Of a stretch of 64,000 bases of DNA, positions 31,040 to 41,214 are shown piece by piece. The position numbers and the translations under genes are program-made. The notes beneath the pieces are model-generated. The model searched no databases. It worked only from the letters and a program-made list of their open reading frames with translations, and had not been told where the DNA came from. This DNA comes from Diphasiastrum complanatum (Eukaryota > Streptophyta > Lycopodiopsida > Lycopodiales > Lycopodiaceae), in NCBI GenBank assembly GCA_029204225.1, contig CM055115.1:8343558-8407557 (forward strand). Reading direction: 5' to 3'. Position 1 is the stretch's first letter. Every line of letters starts with the position of its first letter.

Positions 31040-31865
31040 AACTTACTTGTTAACCATGTGATCAGCTTCTCATAAACCAGAGTGATTTCGAATTGGCATA
31101 AAGTGGACCTCCCACCATGCCGACAGATTCAAATATTGGTTTTTCCATTAAGAAATGATGTCGCAACATTTTTTATACATTTTTTGAACCATCCTCATCG
31201 TCATCAATGGATGCATGGCCTACAAAATTTATCGAAATCACAAATCAAACCCCTTCTAATGCAATTCTTGAAAGGGAAATATCGTCTTAGTAGTAGTTGA
31301 AACGAAACACGTCCCATAAAATCTTGGCTCGTTTCCAAAACATCACAAGCCATATGATTCAAATATGTATATGTACCAATTTCAACGTAAATATTTAATG
31401 ACAAAGAGTTTAATGCTTGCAAACATGCATACTAGCATTGTGTTGTATGGATGAATCCACCAGATAAAATCTTTCCATTGTAGTTGATTCAACATCTGTA
31501 TGAAAAAATTTCAAAAATAATTCATGTGGCCAACAGTTATTCAAATCATGCGATACATCAACAACTTATTTTCTTTTTGATATCTCCAATATGTCCATCT
31601 TCCAAACACTGAAACCTATTGCCTGTGCACGATATCACCCAAGGCTCCAAATGATTACTCGCTACCTTATGTTCGATCAAATCATATTTTGATTTCAAAT
31701 ATGAGTGAACAAATCCAGGCAGGTTAGTTATTTTAACAGCCCTTTTGGAGGTTGCCTCACACCAAGATGGAGAATCCTACACATATCATCAATAAAGTTA
31801 TTGGAGATTTGATATCTCTTGAATGCATCTAATTGTGATAAACTAACTCCATATTGTGTTTCCCA
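31040..31865 (-). pseudogene. Unit copy 1, unidentified coding blocks
   Basis: Blocks conserved in all copies but in changing frames are DAFKRYQISNNFIDDMCRIL, LPGFVHSYLKSKYDLIEHKV, ASNHLEPWVISC-GNRFQCL, EDGHIGDIKK, CWPHELFLKFFHTDVESTTM, LNSLSLNIYVEIGTYTYLNH and ESVGMVGGPLYANSKSLW. They look like the middle of a long protein continuing from the ParB-like exon. I cannot name a family. Confidence 0.45.
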
Positions 31866-31869
31866 TGTA

Positions 31870-32207
31870 TCATCTATTTTTTGTTAGATCACAATATTCT
31901 TTTAAAGACGTAACATTATCAGAAAATTCAAAGGAGTATTTTTTGTCGAACACAATGGTCCCATTCAGCAGCTTATTAAAAATAATTTCAATCTCAGTCT
32001 CGAATAGCCCTTGCAAAGGGTGCACAAAATATGGAGTTATTGATTTCAAATCATTCTTTGCGTTGGGCTTTAGTTCACCTTTTAATTCAGCAAAGAACCA
32101 TCCACCCACTTTCTCCACTTTCATACATTATCAGAAGAAAACAACACACAATAAAATTCCTTTGGCTCCTTCCGTCGCATCATGTCTTCCAACATTGATT
32201 TGTAAGC
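31870..32207 (-). pseudogene. Unit copy 1, second exon region
   Basis: It begins at the acceptor near 32207 with AYKSMLEDMMRRKEPKEFYC, VLFSSDN, then in a shifted frame EKVGGWFFAELKGELKPNAK, NDLKSITPYFVHPLQGLFET, EIEIIFNKLLNGTIVFDKKY. The frame change lies at the same place in all copies. Family not recognised. Confidence 0.5.
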
Positions 32208-32323
32208 CTAAAATACAAATAATTATTTGCAATTAGATCAATTACAGTTGTGCATAAAGCTAAACAACAGTAAATATAACAACACAATAAGCTTAAACTG
32301 AGCCTCTATATAAAAACATGTAC
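32208..32323 (-). other. Unit copy 1, 116-bp intron
   Basis: Minus-strand donor AAG|GTACATG after GRTCEKWK and acceptor ATTTTAG|GCTTAC. The same intron with identical borders and length is in copies 2 (50286-50401) and 3 (59564-59679). Confidence 0.65.
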
Positions 32324-33080
32324 CTTCCACTTTTCGCATGTTCGCCCACCTCCAATCGGTCGTTCGGGGTGTCCCAAAATTCCCACTGCATTCGAGTTTG
32401 ATGGAGTAATTCAGGAAAAGAACTTTTCCGCTTGTATTCATCATTCAGCTCCTTTAATGCCCTGGATATCTGAACGCATTCCACATGAGTCACCTATGAC
32501 TCAGAATGTGCACACTACGTTTGTAGTATTGTTGTCGCAAACTTCCACAATCTGGAAACTTTTGTGCATCCAAAACTCTCAACAAATTTTTTGCCGCTTG
32601 TATTGTATGTTGTCCATCCACAACATAAAATTTTATCTCTACTGCCTTGTCCTTCAAAATTTTCCTGTCGAACACCTCTACAAACTCCCCAGTTTGTGAA
32701 TAAAATGGGATCACATCTACTGGGGCCAACTTCACCCCAACAGTGTTAAACAACAATCTCTACAATGCATCACAATAATCTCTATTGAAAGGCCTACAGT
32801 TATATTGCACTGGGAGAAGCTCACACTTGGTTACATCAATCTGAATCTCAGTTTGTATACCCAGAGGATACAACTTCTTAAAGGCATCCAATCTCATATT
32901 TGTTTTTGCAAGTGCATCTTCATCGCATGATTTTGAGGCCTTTGATTTTTTTGAGACAACTTCAATTAAAACATCCTTTTTTTCTTTGACACCCTTTTTC
33001 CTGCTCAATTGCTCTTTTTGTGAAGGTGGTTGAAAACTCCTAAGTGGAATTGCGTCCACTGTTGTAACCACTAAAGTCAT
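32324..33080 (-). pseudogene. ParB/sulfiredoxin-like (DGQH) ORF, copy 1
   Basis: An ATG at 33080 opens MTLVVTTVDAIPLRSFQPPS, followed by a Lys-rich stretch that may be a nuclear signal. Residues from about 75 onward fit a ParB/Srx fold: IQIDVTKCELLPVQYNCRPF, then VDVIPFY, then IKFYVVDGQHTIQAAKNLL, where DGQHT-QAA stands for the G-RR-AA signature. ALKELNDEYKRKSSFPELLH and WEFWG follow. Copy 1 has a TAG after NRDYCDAL (Gln in copies 2 and 3) and loses one base at ILSH(R/K). Such domains bind DNA or cut nucleotides in bacteria and phage; the role here is not known. Confidence 0.6.
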
Positions 33081-33300
33081 ATTTGCAGGTGATTCATGGT
33101 GATTATGTCTCTTCGTAGCACTTGTCCCTTCCACTTCTTTACTTCACTGTCTGGACTTTCTTTTTGGAACATTTCTTTTCGACCCAAGAAAGCTAGGATA
33201 ATTTTGAATTTTGCTTTTGGCCCTTCGAAAGCCTTCAAGTATTTCCTTGTGTGATATATTATATATTTCATTGTCATACAATAGCCAATTCAATCCGTAG
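33081..33300 (-). pseudogene. Possible upstream exon of the ParB-like ORF, copy 1
   Basis: In the same frame upstream lies EILEGFRRAKSKIQNYPSFL, KRNVPKRKSRQ, then a TGA, then EVEGTSATKRHNHHESPANM. The TGA is present in all three copies, so either translation starts downstream or an unrecognised intron removes it. Confidence 0.35.
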
Positions 33301-33740
33301 CAAGAGTTCAGATTTTTCTAAACACTTGCTACCATCAGTGGGACATCATAATCAACGATACTAGCATAGATCTTAAAATATTTTTAGTAAATATTTTCAA
33401 AAATGCAGAACCACAATCATCAAATTCCTCTTGAATATACACCACACATCCACAACTCGTAGTGTTTCCTGTATCAACCCAAAGCGCAAAGAAAAATATG
33501 TCTAATTTAGAACCATTCTCAAAAACCTCAAAGTATCACTTATACTTATTGTCAAACTAAATTCTCGATGTCACTCATACTTATTGTCAATCTTTACTAA
33601 ATTCTCGATGTCACTCATAAGGGGAACAATTATTCCTGCAAATGATCCATCACTGTAAAAATAGTAGTGTTAGAACTTCTTTCTATTAAAGCTTCTGAAA
33701 ATACGAAACAATAACTTCAACATTTTACTTACCAATAAAC
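33301..33740. other. Unit copy 1, upstream region with short direct repeat
   Basis: No coding frame. The phrase aaattctcgatgtcactcat occurs twice (about 33560 and 33600), as in the other copies. Confidence 0.5.
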
Positions 33741-33744
33741 AATT

Positions 33745-34945
33745 TATAACTAGAGCATTGCTCAACTTTCTTGTCAATATTGGAACACAATTGGAAAAAT
33801 TTTGTGCTACATTGAACATCAACAACATAATTTGTTGGCTAACTCGAGCAGTGCTCGAGTTAGAGGTAGAAGCAGATTGCCCACCATGTCGAAGTCAGAC
33901 ACTCCTGGAAAGGAAGACAAGATTGACCCCCTGTTCTGCTCTCAAAATACGAAACCAATAAAGTTCAGTATTTTTATTTACCAATAAACAGTTTCTAGCT
34001 CGAGCATTGCTCGAGTTAGATGTCAAATATGGAACACATTTGACGGATGGACAAATTTTGTGTTACATTGAACATCAACAACATAATATGTTGGCTATCT
34101 CGCCGTGCTCGAGTTAGAAGTAGAAGCTAACTCGAGCACTTTCATAAAAGTGCAAATCTGTAGATTTTCCATAGTGGTGAGTTCCAAAAAAAAATTCGGA
34201 AAAATTGCCTAACTCGAGTATTGTTTGAGTTGGAAGTAGAAGCTAGTTTCCGACCATTTCAAAGTCGGATCAAAATTGGTGCCTGGACAAATCTTGTGAC
34301 ACATTCAATCTCAAAAACATAATTTGGGCTAACTCGAGCAATGCTAGAACATCATTGTAAAAATAAGACTATTAGAACTTCTGTTAAAGCTTCTCAAAAT
34401 ACAAAACCAATAAACTTCAACATTTTTACTTACCAATAAAGAGTTTATAACTTGAGCATTGCTCAAGTTACATGTCAAAGTTGGAACACAATTGTTGGAT
34501 GGAGAAATTTGTGCTACATTGAACATCAACAACATAATCTCTTGGCTAACTTGAGCAGTGCTCACTGGCTAGAGGTAGAAGGTGATTGCATATACTTTGA
34601 TAAAAGTGCAAAAAAGTAATTTTACCATATTAGTGAATTCAGAAAAAAAAAACTTCCTAAATTGGTGTCTTAACTCGAGCAGTGCTCGAGTTAGAAGTAG
34701 AAGCTGGTTGCCCACCATGTCAAAGTCAAACACTCTTGGAAAGAAAGACAAGATTGACCCTCTCTTCCGCTCTCAAAATAGGAAACCAATAAAGTTTAGC
34801 ATCTTTACTTATCAATTAATAGTTTCTAAGTCGAGCATTGCTCGAGTTACATGTCAAAGTTGGAATTTCAAATCAAGACAGGAACCCATGAATTTGTATC
34901 ATTATAAAACTCTTGCAGCTTGAGTTAGTGCTCAAGTTCTAAATT
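33745..34945. repeat. Palindrome array, copy 1 (about 11 sites)
   Basis: Sites lie at about 33750, 33839, 33992, 34092, 34208, 34330, 34444, 34543, 34671, 34827 and 34917. The best is CTAACTCGAGCA-G-TGCTCGAGTTAG (33839-33863), 12-bp arms with one central base. Two flavours alternate: one followed by g(g/a)(a)gtagaag(c), the other (with -ATT- centre) by catgtcaaa. The spacers also repeat in part, so the array is a compound tandem repeat with a basic period near 250-300 bp. It lies upstream of the ParB-like ORF. Confidence 0.88.
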
Positions 34946-35044
34946 GACTAGACTTGGTTGTTTTAAGGTACAAGGGTGGGGGGGGCACGGATTGTACTCT
35001 CATACCCCTCCCCCCATTTTTTTTTTAAATCTTTTTTTCAAAAT

Positions 35045-35071
35045 GGGGGCCCAAAGAATTATTGGGCCCCC
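35045..35071. repeat. GC-rich hairpin, 10-bp perfect arms
   Basis: GGGGGCCCAA, seven-base loop, TTGGGCCCCC. Short A/T runs outside nearly extend the stem. It follows a low-complexity G/C and T-rich stretch (34970-35040). Confidence 0.85.
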
Positions 35072-35345
35072 TTTTGTCTCATTCTAACTAATAAAAAGCC
35101 GTTTTGAAGTCCTTGAAAAAATTGAGAGTTTTTCATTTACATTATAAACTTGAGCCTTATCATATCATCATTAGTATGGGCTATAGAAGTAGAGTTAAAG
35201 GAGAGTTAGTGGTTGGGTTAGAATTTGGAGATTCAATTTACACCATTGATTGTGCCATGTCATATGGACCATTCCATCTCAATTGTCACTCTCTCATTGG
35301 TACACATGGCGTCATTAACACTAATTATAATTAGTGAAGAGGCCC
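35072..35345 (+). other. Short unassigned segment with 76-codon open frame
   Basis: An open frame (35104-35334, non-ATG first codon) reads SMGYRSRVKGELVVGLEFGD, SIYTIDCAMSYGPFHLNCHS. No family recognised. The segment is bracketed by two strong hairpins, so it may be the body of a small non-autonomous element. Confidence 0.3.
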
Positions 35346-35367
35346 TTTTTGAGTCCAAAAAGGGCCC
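35342..35367. repeat. Second hairpin, 11-bp arms
   Basis: GGCCCTTTTTG, four-base loop, CAAAAAGGGCC. Perfect pairing. Confidence 0.8.
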
Positions 35368-35423
35368 TAATGCGTAGCTTGGACTCGAGGAACCACGCAT
35401 GCACACACACACACACACATAAA

Positions 35424-36503
35424 TAGATTAAGCTCCTACAAATCAACGTAGCATGAACTAGTAAGCATGAAACATAATTTGATATACTATGAAGTAGGGT
35501 AGCATGAACTAGTAAGCATGAAACTTAAATCAAGATAGTACGAATTAGGATAGCACGAACTGGTAATCATGAAACATAAACGAATGGCATCACACACGCA
35601 CACACACACACACACCCTAAACCCTAAAACCTAAACACACACGAGGAGAAAAAAATAAAGATCATAGTAGAGTACTAACCTAAACTCCCGAACCGTAAGG
35701 TTATATCCTACTCCAGAATGTCACCACATGCTCCCTCCCTATGGCGTTTGGGCTTTCTTGTGGAACTTGTCATCCAACAAGAAATATTTGAACCACATCT
35801 TTAACGGAAGAAAGCAAGGACTACACACCTTCCTAGAATTGGGAGTGTTGGTTACCTTTAACTCTTTCATGATCTCTCTCTCTCTCTCTATCTATCTCTC
35901 TATTCATATCCGTCGATCTCTATTTCTAAGCATGAAACATAACCAATACACTTATGATCATGCAAATTAAAATAACATGAATAGATTAAGATCCTACAAA
36001 TCAGAGTAGCATGAACTAGTAAGCATGAAACATAAATCAAGATACTACGAATTAGGGTAGCATGAACTGGTAATCATGAAACATAAATGAATAGCATCAC
36101 ACATGCACACACACACACAGACACCCTAAACCCTAAAATTGAAACACACACAAGGAGAAAAAGAAAAAGATCATAATAGAGTGCTAACCTAAACTCCCAA
36201 ACCGTACGGTTATTTCCTATTCCAAAATGTCCTACGACGTTTGGGCTTTCTTGAGGAACTTATCGTCCAACAAGAAACATTTGAACCACGCCCTTAACGG
36301 AAGATAGTAGAGTGCTAATCAAAACTCCCGAACCGTATAGTTATATCGTATTCCAGAATGTCACCACATGCTCCCTCCCTATGGCGTTTGGACTTTCTTG
36401 TGGAATTTATCATCCAACAAGAAATTTGAACCATATCTTTAACGAGAGAAAACAAGAGCTACACACCTTCCTAGAATTGGGAGTGCTGGTTACCTTTAAC
36501 TCT

Positions 36504-36559
<56 letters not shown>

Positions 36560-36560
36560 G
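35424..36560. repeat. Tandem duplication of a roughly 560-bp unit
   Basis: Both halves contain gcatgaactagtaagcatgaaac, (CA)n, ccctaaaccctaaa, tcccgaaccgta, a ccaacaagaaat-tttgaacca block, ccttcctagaattgggagtg and a CT run. The second half has an internal repeat of about 110 bp (36190-36300, 36305-36420). Two telomere-like ccctaaa repeats occur in each half (about 35614 and 36123), too few for a telomere. Confidence 0.85.
36507..36557. repeat. (CT)n microsatellite, about 50 bp
   Basis: Uninterrupted ct run at the right end of the tandem duplication. Confidence 0.95.
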
Positions 36561-36679
36561 ACGAGAATTTTGTAATCTTGATATATCAGCTGAGGTGGTA
36601 ATAATCTAGCATTGTTCAAACACAAATTGCCAATGTTTACTAGATATCTATTTCTGAAAAGTAAAACTGTAAGAGCAGA

Positions 36680-37062
36680 TGTCAGAATGCACCTTGGAAT
36701 AAGAGGTGGTATATTGCCTTGAACAGATCCACATATTCCGAGCTCTGTTCCGACCTCTACTGATTCCCATCCATTATCAATAGATTCATCAATAAATGCA
36801 AAGATTTGTTTCTAAAATGGATAGATATATTTTCATAAATCCTAACGTAAAATAAAATTGAATATATTCCTATACTAAAGAACGTGCATCTACAACAAAA
36901 GATAGGAGATAAACATTTACGTAAAAATTTATGAGCAGAGGTATACATTCTTGCATATAATATGTTTATGAATTGTAAAAATGTATGAGCAGAGGTTGGA
37001 ATGCACTTGGGAATAAGAGATGGTATACTGCCTTAAACAGATCCACATATTTCGCCTATGTA
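36680..37062. repeat. Two copies of a short inverted-repeat sequence
   Basis: ggaataaga-gtggtatactgcctt-aacagatccacatatt occurs at 36695-36740 and 37011-37055, and a third relative lies at 43778-43826. Within each, ggaata...gtgg pairs with ccac-tattcc. It may be a small MITE-like repeat. Nothing coding. Confidence 0.55.
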
Positions 37063-37321
37063 CAAAGATCCAAAAGCAAAGCAGAATTGATCAATCACAC
37101 ATTGAAATCCTCAATGGCGTACTCCTTTGCAATTGATTGTACAAAATTATATTCATATCAAGTTGATCATGTAGATCCTTGTTGTTTTCATTAGTTTAAG
37201 AGTATTGAACCTTGAACCCTTAACACGCCCCCTCGTGCAACCTCTCAATTGGACACAAAAGTAGAACAATATGCAAATCTAAGTTTTTATTGGTTTGAGA
37301 TAACTGAAGAGCAAGGCTAGC

Positions 37322-37396
37322 CATGTAATGATGCACATAGGCATGGATTGCATATCTAGGTGCCATCCGATCCATGCCTATGTGCATCAGTACATG
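37322..37396. ncRNA. Hairpin with 27-bp arms and 21-nt loop
   Basis: Arm one 37322-37348 and arm two 37370-37396 are inverted complements with a single mismatch; the core is tgatgcacataggcatggat. The size is that of a short plant microRNA or siRNA precursor, but such foldbacks can also be MITE remnants. Expression cannot be judged from sequence. Just after it, gcagttggccttgt repeats at about 37423 and 37466. Confidence 0.35.
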
Positions 37397-37745
37397 ACTA
37401 ATCCCGCTCTTCACAAGATTGCAGTTGGCCTTGTCACAAACCAATGAGCATGGGTCATAGAATTGCAGTTGGCCTTGTTGCAAATATAAATGAGTAGGGA
37501 TGTAACTAGAATGATCTTAAAATTTGGTTTAATTTATCTTGTATTGCTAATTTCGAGAGACTAGTTGCACTAGACTCAAATTTAGTTATATATACATGTC
37601 TTGTATTCGTCTCAATGCATTCAACTAGTTTGTTTGAGGTATTGCTGATCATTTCTAATTTTGTTTTCCATCCCTTGTTAGTTGCCAAGGTGCACCGATG
37701 CAAATGGCGAGTTCACATTCCTCATCTTCAGATGATGAGGCAAGA
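37397..37745. other. Stretch without recognised gene
   Basis: AT-rich. It separates the hairpin from the truncated Copia-4 element. No open frame with motifs. Confidence 0.45.
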
Positions 37746-37748
37746 CCA

Positions 37749-38129
37749 TTACATTGAATATAGCCCTCCTATGCGAAATCCAATTCCAATTGGCTCTCCC
37801 TCTCTTTGAATGTTGCACCCATCTTTGTCGAATAGCACATCCAGTCCAACATCATTGATGCACGCTTTTGATATCAAGTTCTTTGCCAAGTTTGGTACAT
37901 ACAGACTGTTTTTGAGCATTGTTCTCCTCCCCTGTCCAAGCCATAGGCAGACAGACCCTTTTCCAATTGCGTCAATTCTCCCACTGTCACCCATCATGAT
38001 CTCCTTCCCTGCAAGCATCTCGTAGGTAATGAATGATGTTCGATTTTTGGTCATGTGCGAGGTTGTTGCAGAATCTAGGTACCAATATGGATCATCAATG
38101 CTATGATGTTCTTTGGTTCTTGGCTTCAC
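37749..38129 (-). pseudogene. Copia-4 protease
   Basis: DDPYWYLDSATTSHMTKNRT, then KEIMMGDSGRIDAIGKGSVC, LKNSLYVPNLAKNLISKACI is the retropepsin region of a Copia polyprotein. The active-site DSGAT reads DSATT. It is open for 127 codons and ends at 37749, after which no integrase is found, so the element is cut off here. Confidence 0.85.
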
Positions 38130-38434
38130 GTGACCGGCTCGATTGAGCTTCTGCCTGACGAGTATCCTCCTGACGTATTGTCAGATTTCTTCGTCGAACT
38201 CTAGTTTTCATCTACCATCATGGCGAAAGCATTAGACTTTTCTTCATCTTCCTCAACGATGTTCGCCTGCTCCGCATCCTTTCTCTTGAGATCGTCTCAA
38301 TTTTTGTTGCATTCTCGAGCGAAATGTCCAGGTTTATTATAGTAGAAACACTTCTTGTCCGACCTGTCTTGCAACTCTTTCTTCTTTCCTTCCTTCCATG
38401 GCTGACTGGATTGTCCTTTTTCTATCGTCTGCAC
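38130..38434 (-). pseudogene. Copia-4 nucleocapsid zinc knuckle
   Basis: The minus strand near 38300-38350 reads KKCFYYNKPGHFARECNK, a CX2CX4HX4C knuckle in which the second Cys is Tyr (TAT for TGT). A stop follows within a few codons. It joins the gag and protease frames, which are offset. Confidence 0.75.
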
Positions 38435-39079
38435 CTACTTTGGTCCTTTGAATCCGATTTTCTTGAAACCGGTGAGTAGCGCCACTTCTTCATGGGTCGA
38501 ATTGATCTTGCGCCTCCCTTCCTCCTGCAAGAGCCTCCTACTAATGAAGTCCATATCCATCCTATCTTCGAATCCATCAAGCATCATCACCAAGGCATCA
38601 TAGCTTGGTGGCAAGCTAGTGATCAACGTGTAGATCAGCTGCTGCTTGTCAATCTTCGTTCCAGCAGGCTCTAGTTGATGCCCAATGTTCTTGATTCTTT
38701 CAATATGTTCTCTCGTCGGCTCTCTATCGTTCATCTTGTTGCTTCCTAAATGCCTCTGAAGCATGAGGATGCTCGAAAATCCCTTGGCTTGATAGCTGGC
38801 CTGTAGCGCGGTGTCCCAAACACCCTTGGCTATTTGTTGGTCTCTGACATGCAAGATGGCCGCATCGCGAAGCGACATGCAGATCAGAATGTGATCCTTT
38901 GCTTCCCTGGTTCTCACCACCTCTGCTTGCGCGTCATTCTTCATGCAACCCTCCTGATCCAGCTCAATTGTACCTGTTCCTGCAACCACGCACCACAAGC
39001 CTCTCTCCCTGAGCAGTATTTTCAGCTTCCAGCTCCACGAGGCATAATTCTCACCTTCCAGTCGATAGTCCATGCTCAC
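38435..39079 (-). pseudogene. Copia-4 gag
   Basis: A 215-codon open frame with YRLEGENYASWSWKLKILL, RERGLWCVVAG, AKDHILICMSLRDAAILHVR, AKGVWDTALQASYQAKGFSS and LITSLPPSYDALVMMLDGFE. This is a complete UBN2-type gag core, the best preserved gag in the window. Gag assembles the particle that packages element RNA. The true start may be slightly upstream. Confidence 0.88.
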
Positions 39080-40090
39080 TCCTAAGCCTGGGAGTCAGTG
39101 CTAGCATCAAAGATCCATTTACCACCACCATCTTTATCTCCATGGATCCTTCTCCAGCCATTCTGGATCTTTCTCGAGTACAACCGTCCTTCGAGATTCT
39201 AGATATGATGTTAGTCCTGACAGCACGAGTTAGCTCACACTGATGAGGATGATCACGTCCTGAGTACCAAATGATTGACACGATCCTTTTCCTCCCTTCA
39301 CGCGAGTGGGCCCATAACCTTTGATGATTTACTTACAGCGAAATAGAAATAGGATCCAATTATCTATCAGACATAATCATAAACAATCAGAACGTAAGCA
39401 AGTAGAGATCATTCCAGAATCAAGAACACGATATCACTCGCAAGATCACCCAAAAAGCGTGTTTTCCATTCATATGCTATGTACATATATTTGTGTGCCA
39501 GATGCACTCCATGATTCAAAAATGATCGACCCTACATATGTGTCATTAACTACCAACCGCTTCATCTTTCATGCCAAGATGAAAACACAACCCAATCCCT
39601 TGTATCTACATTGTATGGCTACAATTGTCATTGACGCACAAAAGATGGTGGTCATGCACCCGGTGCTCGATGCCCAGCATCGAGCACCCATCGTTGTGCC
39701 CCCTCAACACTTTTTCTTCGAAATCTTCCATCTCTTTGAGGCAGACAGTCACGACCTCCTAGTGCCACACATCATTGAGAAGCTCTAGAGTCCAAACCAG
39801 CTGAATCAATTTAAGCGAGGACAATACCCAGTATTTGTACCCATGATCCATCTTGATTGTTTCTAGCACAGTGCTCGTTTCCCATTCGTCTACATCAAGC
39901 TTCCACGTCAGCACTCCCAGCTCTGACAGTCAAAACTTGCATAGTTAGTAAATTCAGCTTGAATTTGCTATTTTCATATCCTTTCCAATAGTTACAAGCA
40001 AAACTAATCTTAGTAGTTGCTTGTTGAGTGTGAATACCGTGGATGTGTTCCTGTGGCACTGAACGATTGGGACTAAACTTGTGCATAAGT
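39080..40090. other. Copia-4 leader and unassigned flank
   Basis: On the minus strand TGGTACTCAGGACGTG (39251-39266) lies where a primer-binding site would be, but matches the initiator tRNA only partly. A 155-codon plus-strand frame (39321-39788) has no family motif and is not called. The interval contains the hairpin at 39662-39688. Confidence 0.35.
39662..39688. repeat. Perfect 12-bp-arm hairpin
   Basis: GGTGCTCGATGC, loop cca, GCATCGAGCACC. GC-rich and perfectly paired, it could act as a terminator-like or recombination-prone structure. Confidence 0.9.
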
Positions 40091-41214
40091 CGGTGATCCT
40101 CATCGTTTGCATTGTACTCCCAAGCTTCAGACTCTTTCTACATTCAGTGAAAACATAATTAGAACGTCTTAACTAGCAAAAGCTTTTATAGCTGAAATGT
40201 CATAATTGATCAAACATTCAGTATCAGTCCATCTATAGGTTGTTGTGTCCATGTTAGAACAATGCTGGCAAGACTACGTGAAGTTATGAAGGAAAGAAAG
40301 CGATGTGTGTTGCTTGCATGGGTTTTGCATCAAACCATCTTTCGACTCAAAAACATGTTCTCACCAATTACGAAAGTGAAACTTCCTCTGACAAGCTAAA
40401 TATAGAAAAGAAACCGAAGACAAGAGAAATTAATTAGAGTAAGTGACGGATCGTGGAACAGCAAGTTTAAATAAACCCACACTCTGGTTCAATCATTATC
40501 CCACAATACTAAGCAATGACCTCCCAGGTACGCGTACACACCCCCAAATAGCTACAAAATATACAAGTAACAACCAACTATCAACACATACCTGCTGCGA
40601 ACGAGCATTACAAAAACAAGTGTAAACATGCAACCTGAACGTGAACCTTGGCACTATCCATGCTGAAATTGAATATACAATAAGACCAACCAACTAACAC
40701 TATGCAGCATAAGCCCAAAATGCTGTTAGAGGCAGTGGGCGGCGGAGTAGTTTTTTGAGCAATAGCAGCGGACTAGCTAGAAGTATCTTTAGCTGTAGAG
40801 CATTAGTGTGGTAGTTTCTCCGCCGTCAGTGATATGTATGCACGCACAAGAGCAAAAGCAACCAAAAGCGAGAGAGATCCAGAGATCGAGAGAGAGATTT
40901 CCCAGATTCCGAAGAAGCGTAATAGATCAAGAATCACACTCGGTTCTGTAGCTGGGCTTAAAAAAAATTATACAGGAATGTCTAGTCAACAAGAGCCTTT
41001 ACGCAACCCAACGTGTATAAACACGAATCTCACCATATGCCAACTATATGTACTGAGCATTGCTCAATGTCAAAGCCAAACGATTGTGTTGGGCAAAGTG
41101 GATAACCAGAAGGGTAAGCTCCTTAGAAAAGGATCTCAACTGCACTTACAAAGAACATTTTGCTTGAGCCCAAGTGTTCTATTGTTTTAAGACAAACAAG
41201 CTTTCTGCATGAAA
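40091..41214. other. Stretch without recognised gene
   Basis: Contains a somewhat GC-richer patch (40730-40960) with a plus-strand frame reading ERDPEIEREISQIPKKRNRS, not recognised. No element features. Confidence 0.4.

Larger units (their letters stand above)
27773..34954 (-). mobile_element. Triplicated 7.2-kb unit, copy 1
   Basis: From tcatcatatca to gactagact this segment matches copy 3 (54952-62286) throughout and copy 2 (47277-52998) over most of its length, by eye at about 95%. Minus-strand coding blocks, from upstream to downstream, are the ParB-like ORF, several unassigned blocks and the FCP1-like domain. A palindrome array forms the upstream end. Relative to the others, copy 1 has deletions of about 85 bp near 30685 and 58 bp near 28580. 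No LTR, terminal inverted repeat or target duplication was recognised, so whether it moves or was segmentally duplicated is open. Confidence 0.8.

Noticed and set aside
27773-34954. Helitron for the triplicated unit
   Set aside because: The left end begins tc and ctag occurs near the right end, but three more shared bases follow ctag, there is no 3' hairpin just before it, and no Rep/helicase motifs were seen.
35614-35628. Telomere or subtelomere
   Set aside because: Only two ccctaaa units in each place, embedded in a tandem duplication.
36410-36625. Arg/Glu-repeat ORF on the minus strand
   Set aside because: Translation of the (CT)n microsatellite.
39321-39788. 155-codon plus-strand ORF
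   Set aside because: It lies across the Copia-4 leader/LTR region and a hairpin, has no motif and no plausible start context.
40834-41190. Basic-rich plus-strand ORF as a host exon
   Set aside because: No homologous motif, no neighbouring exon and no clear splice sites.
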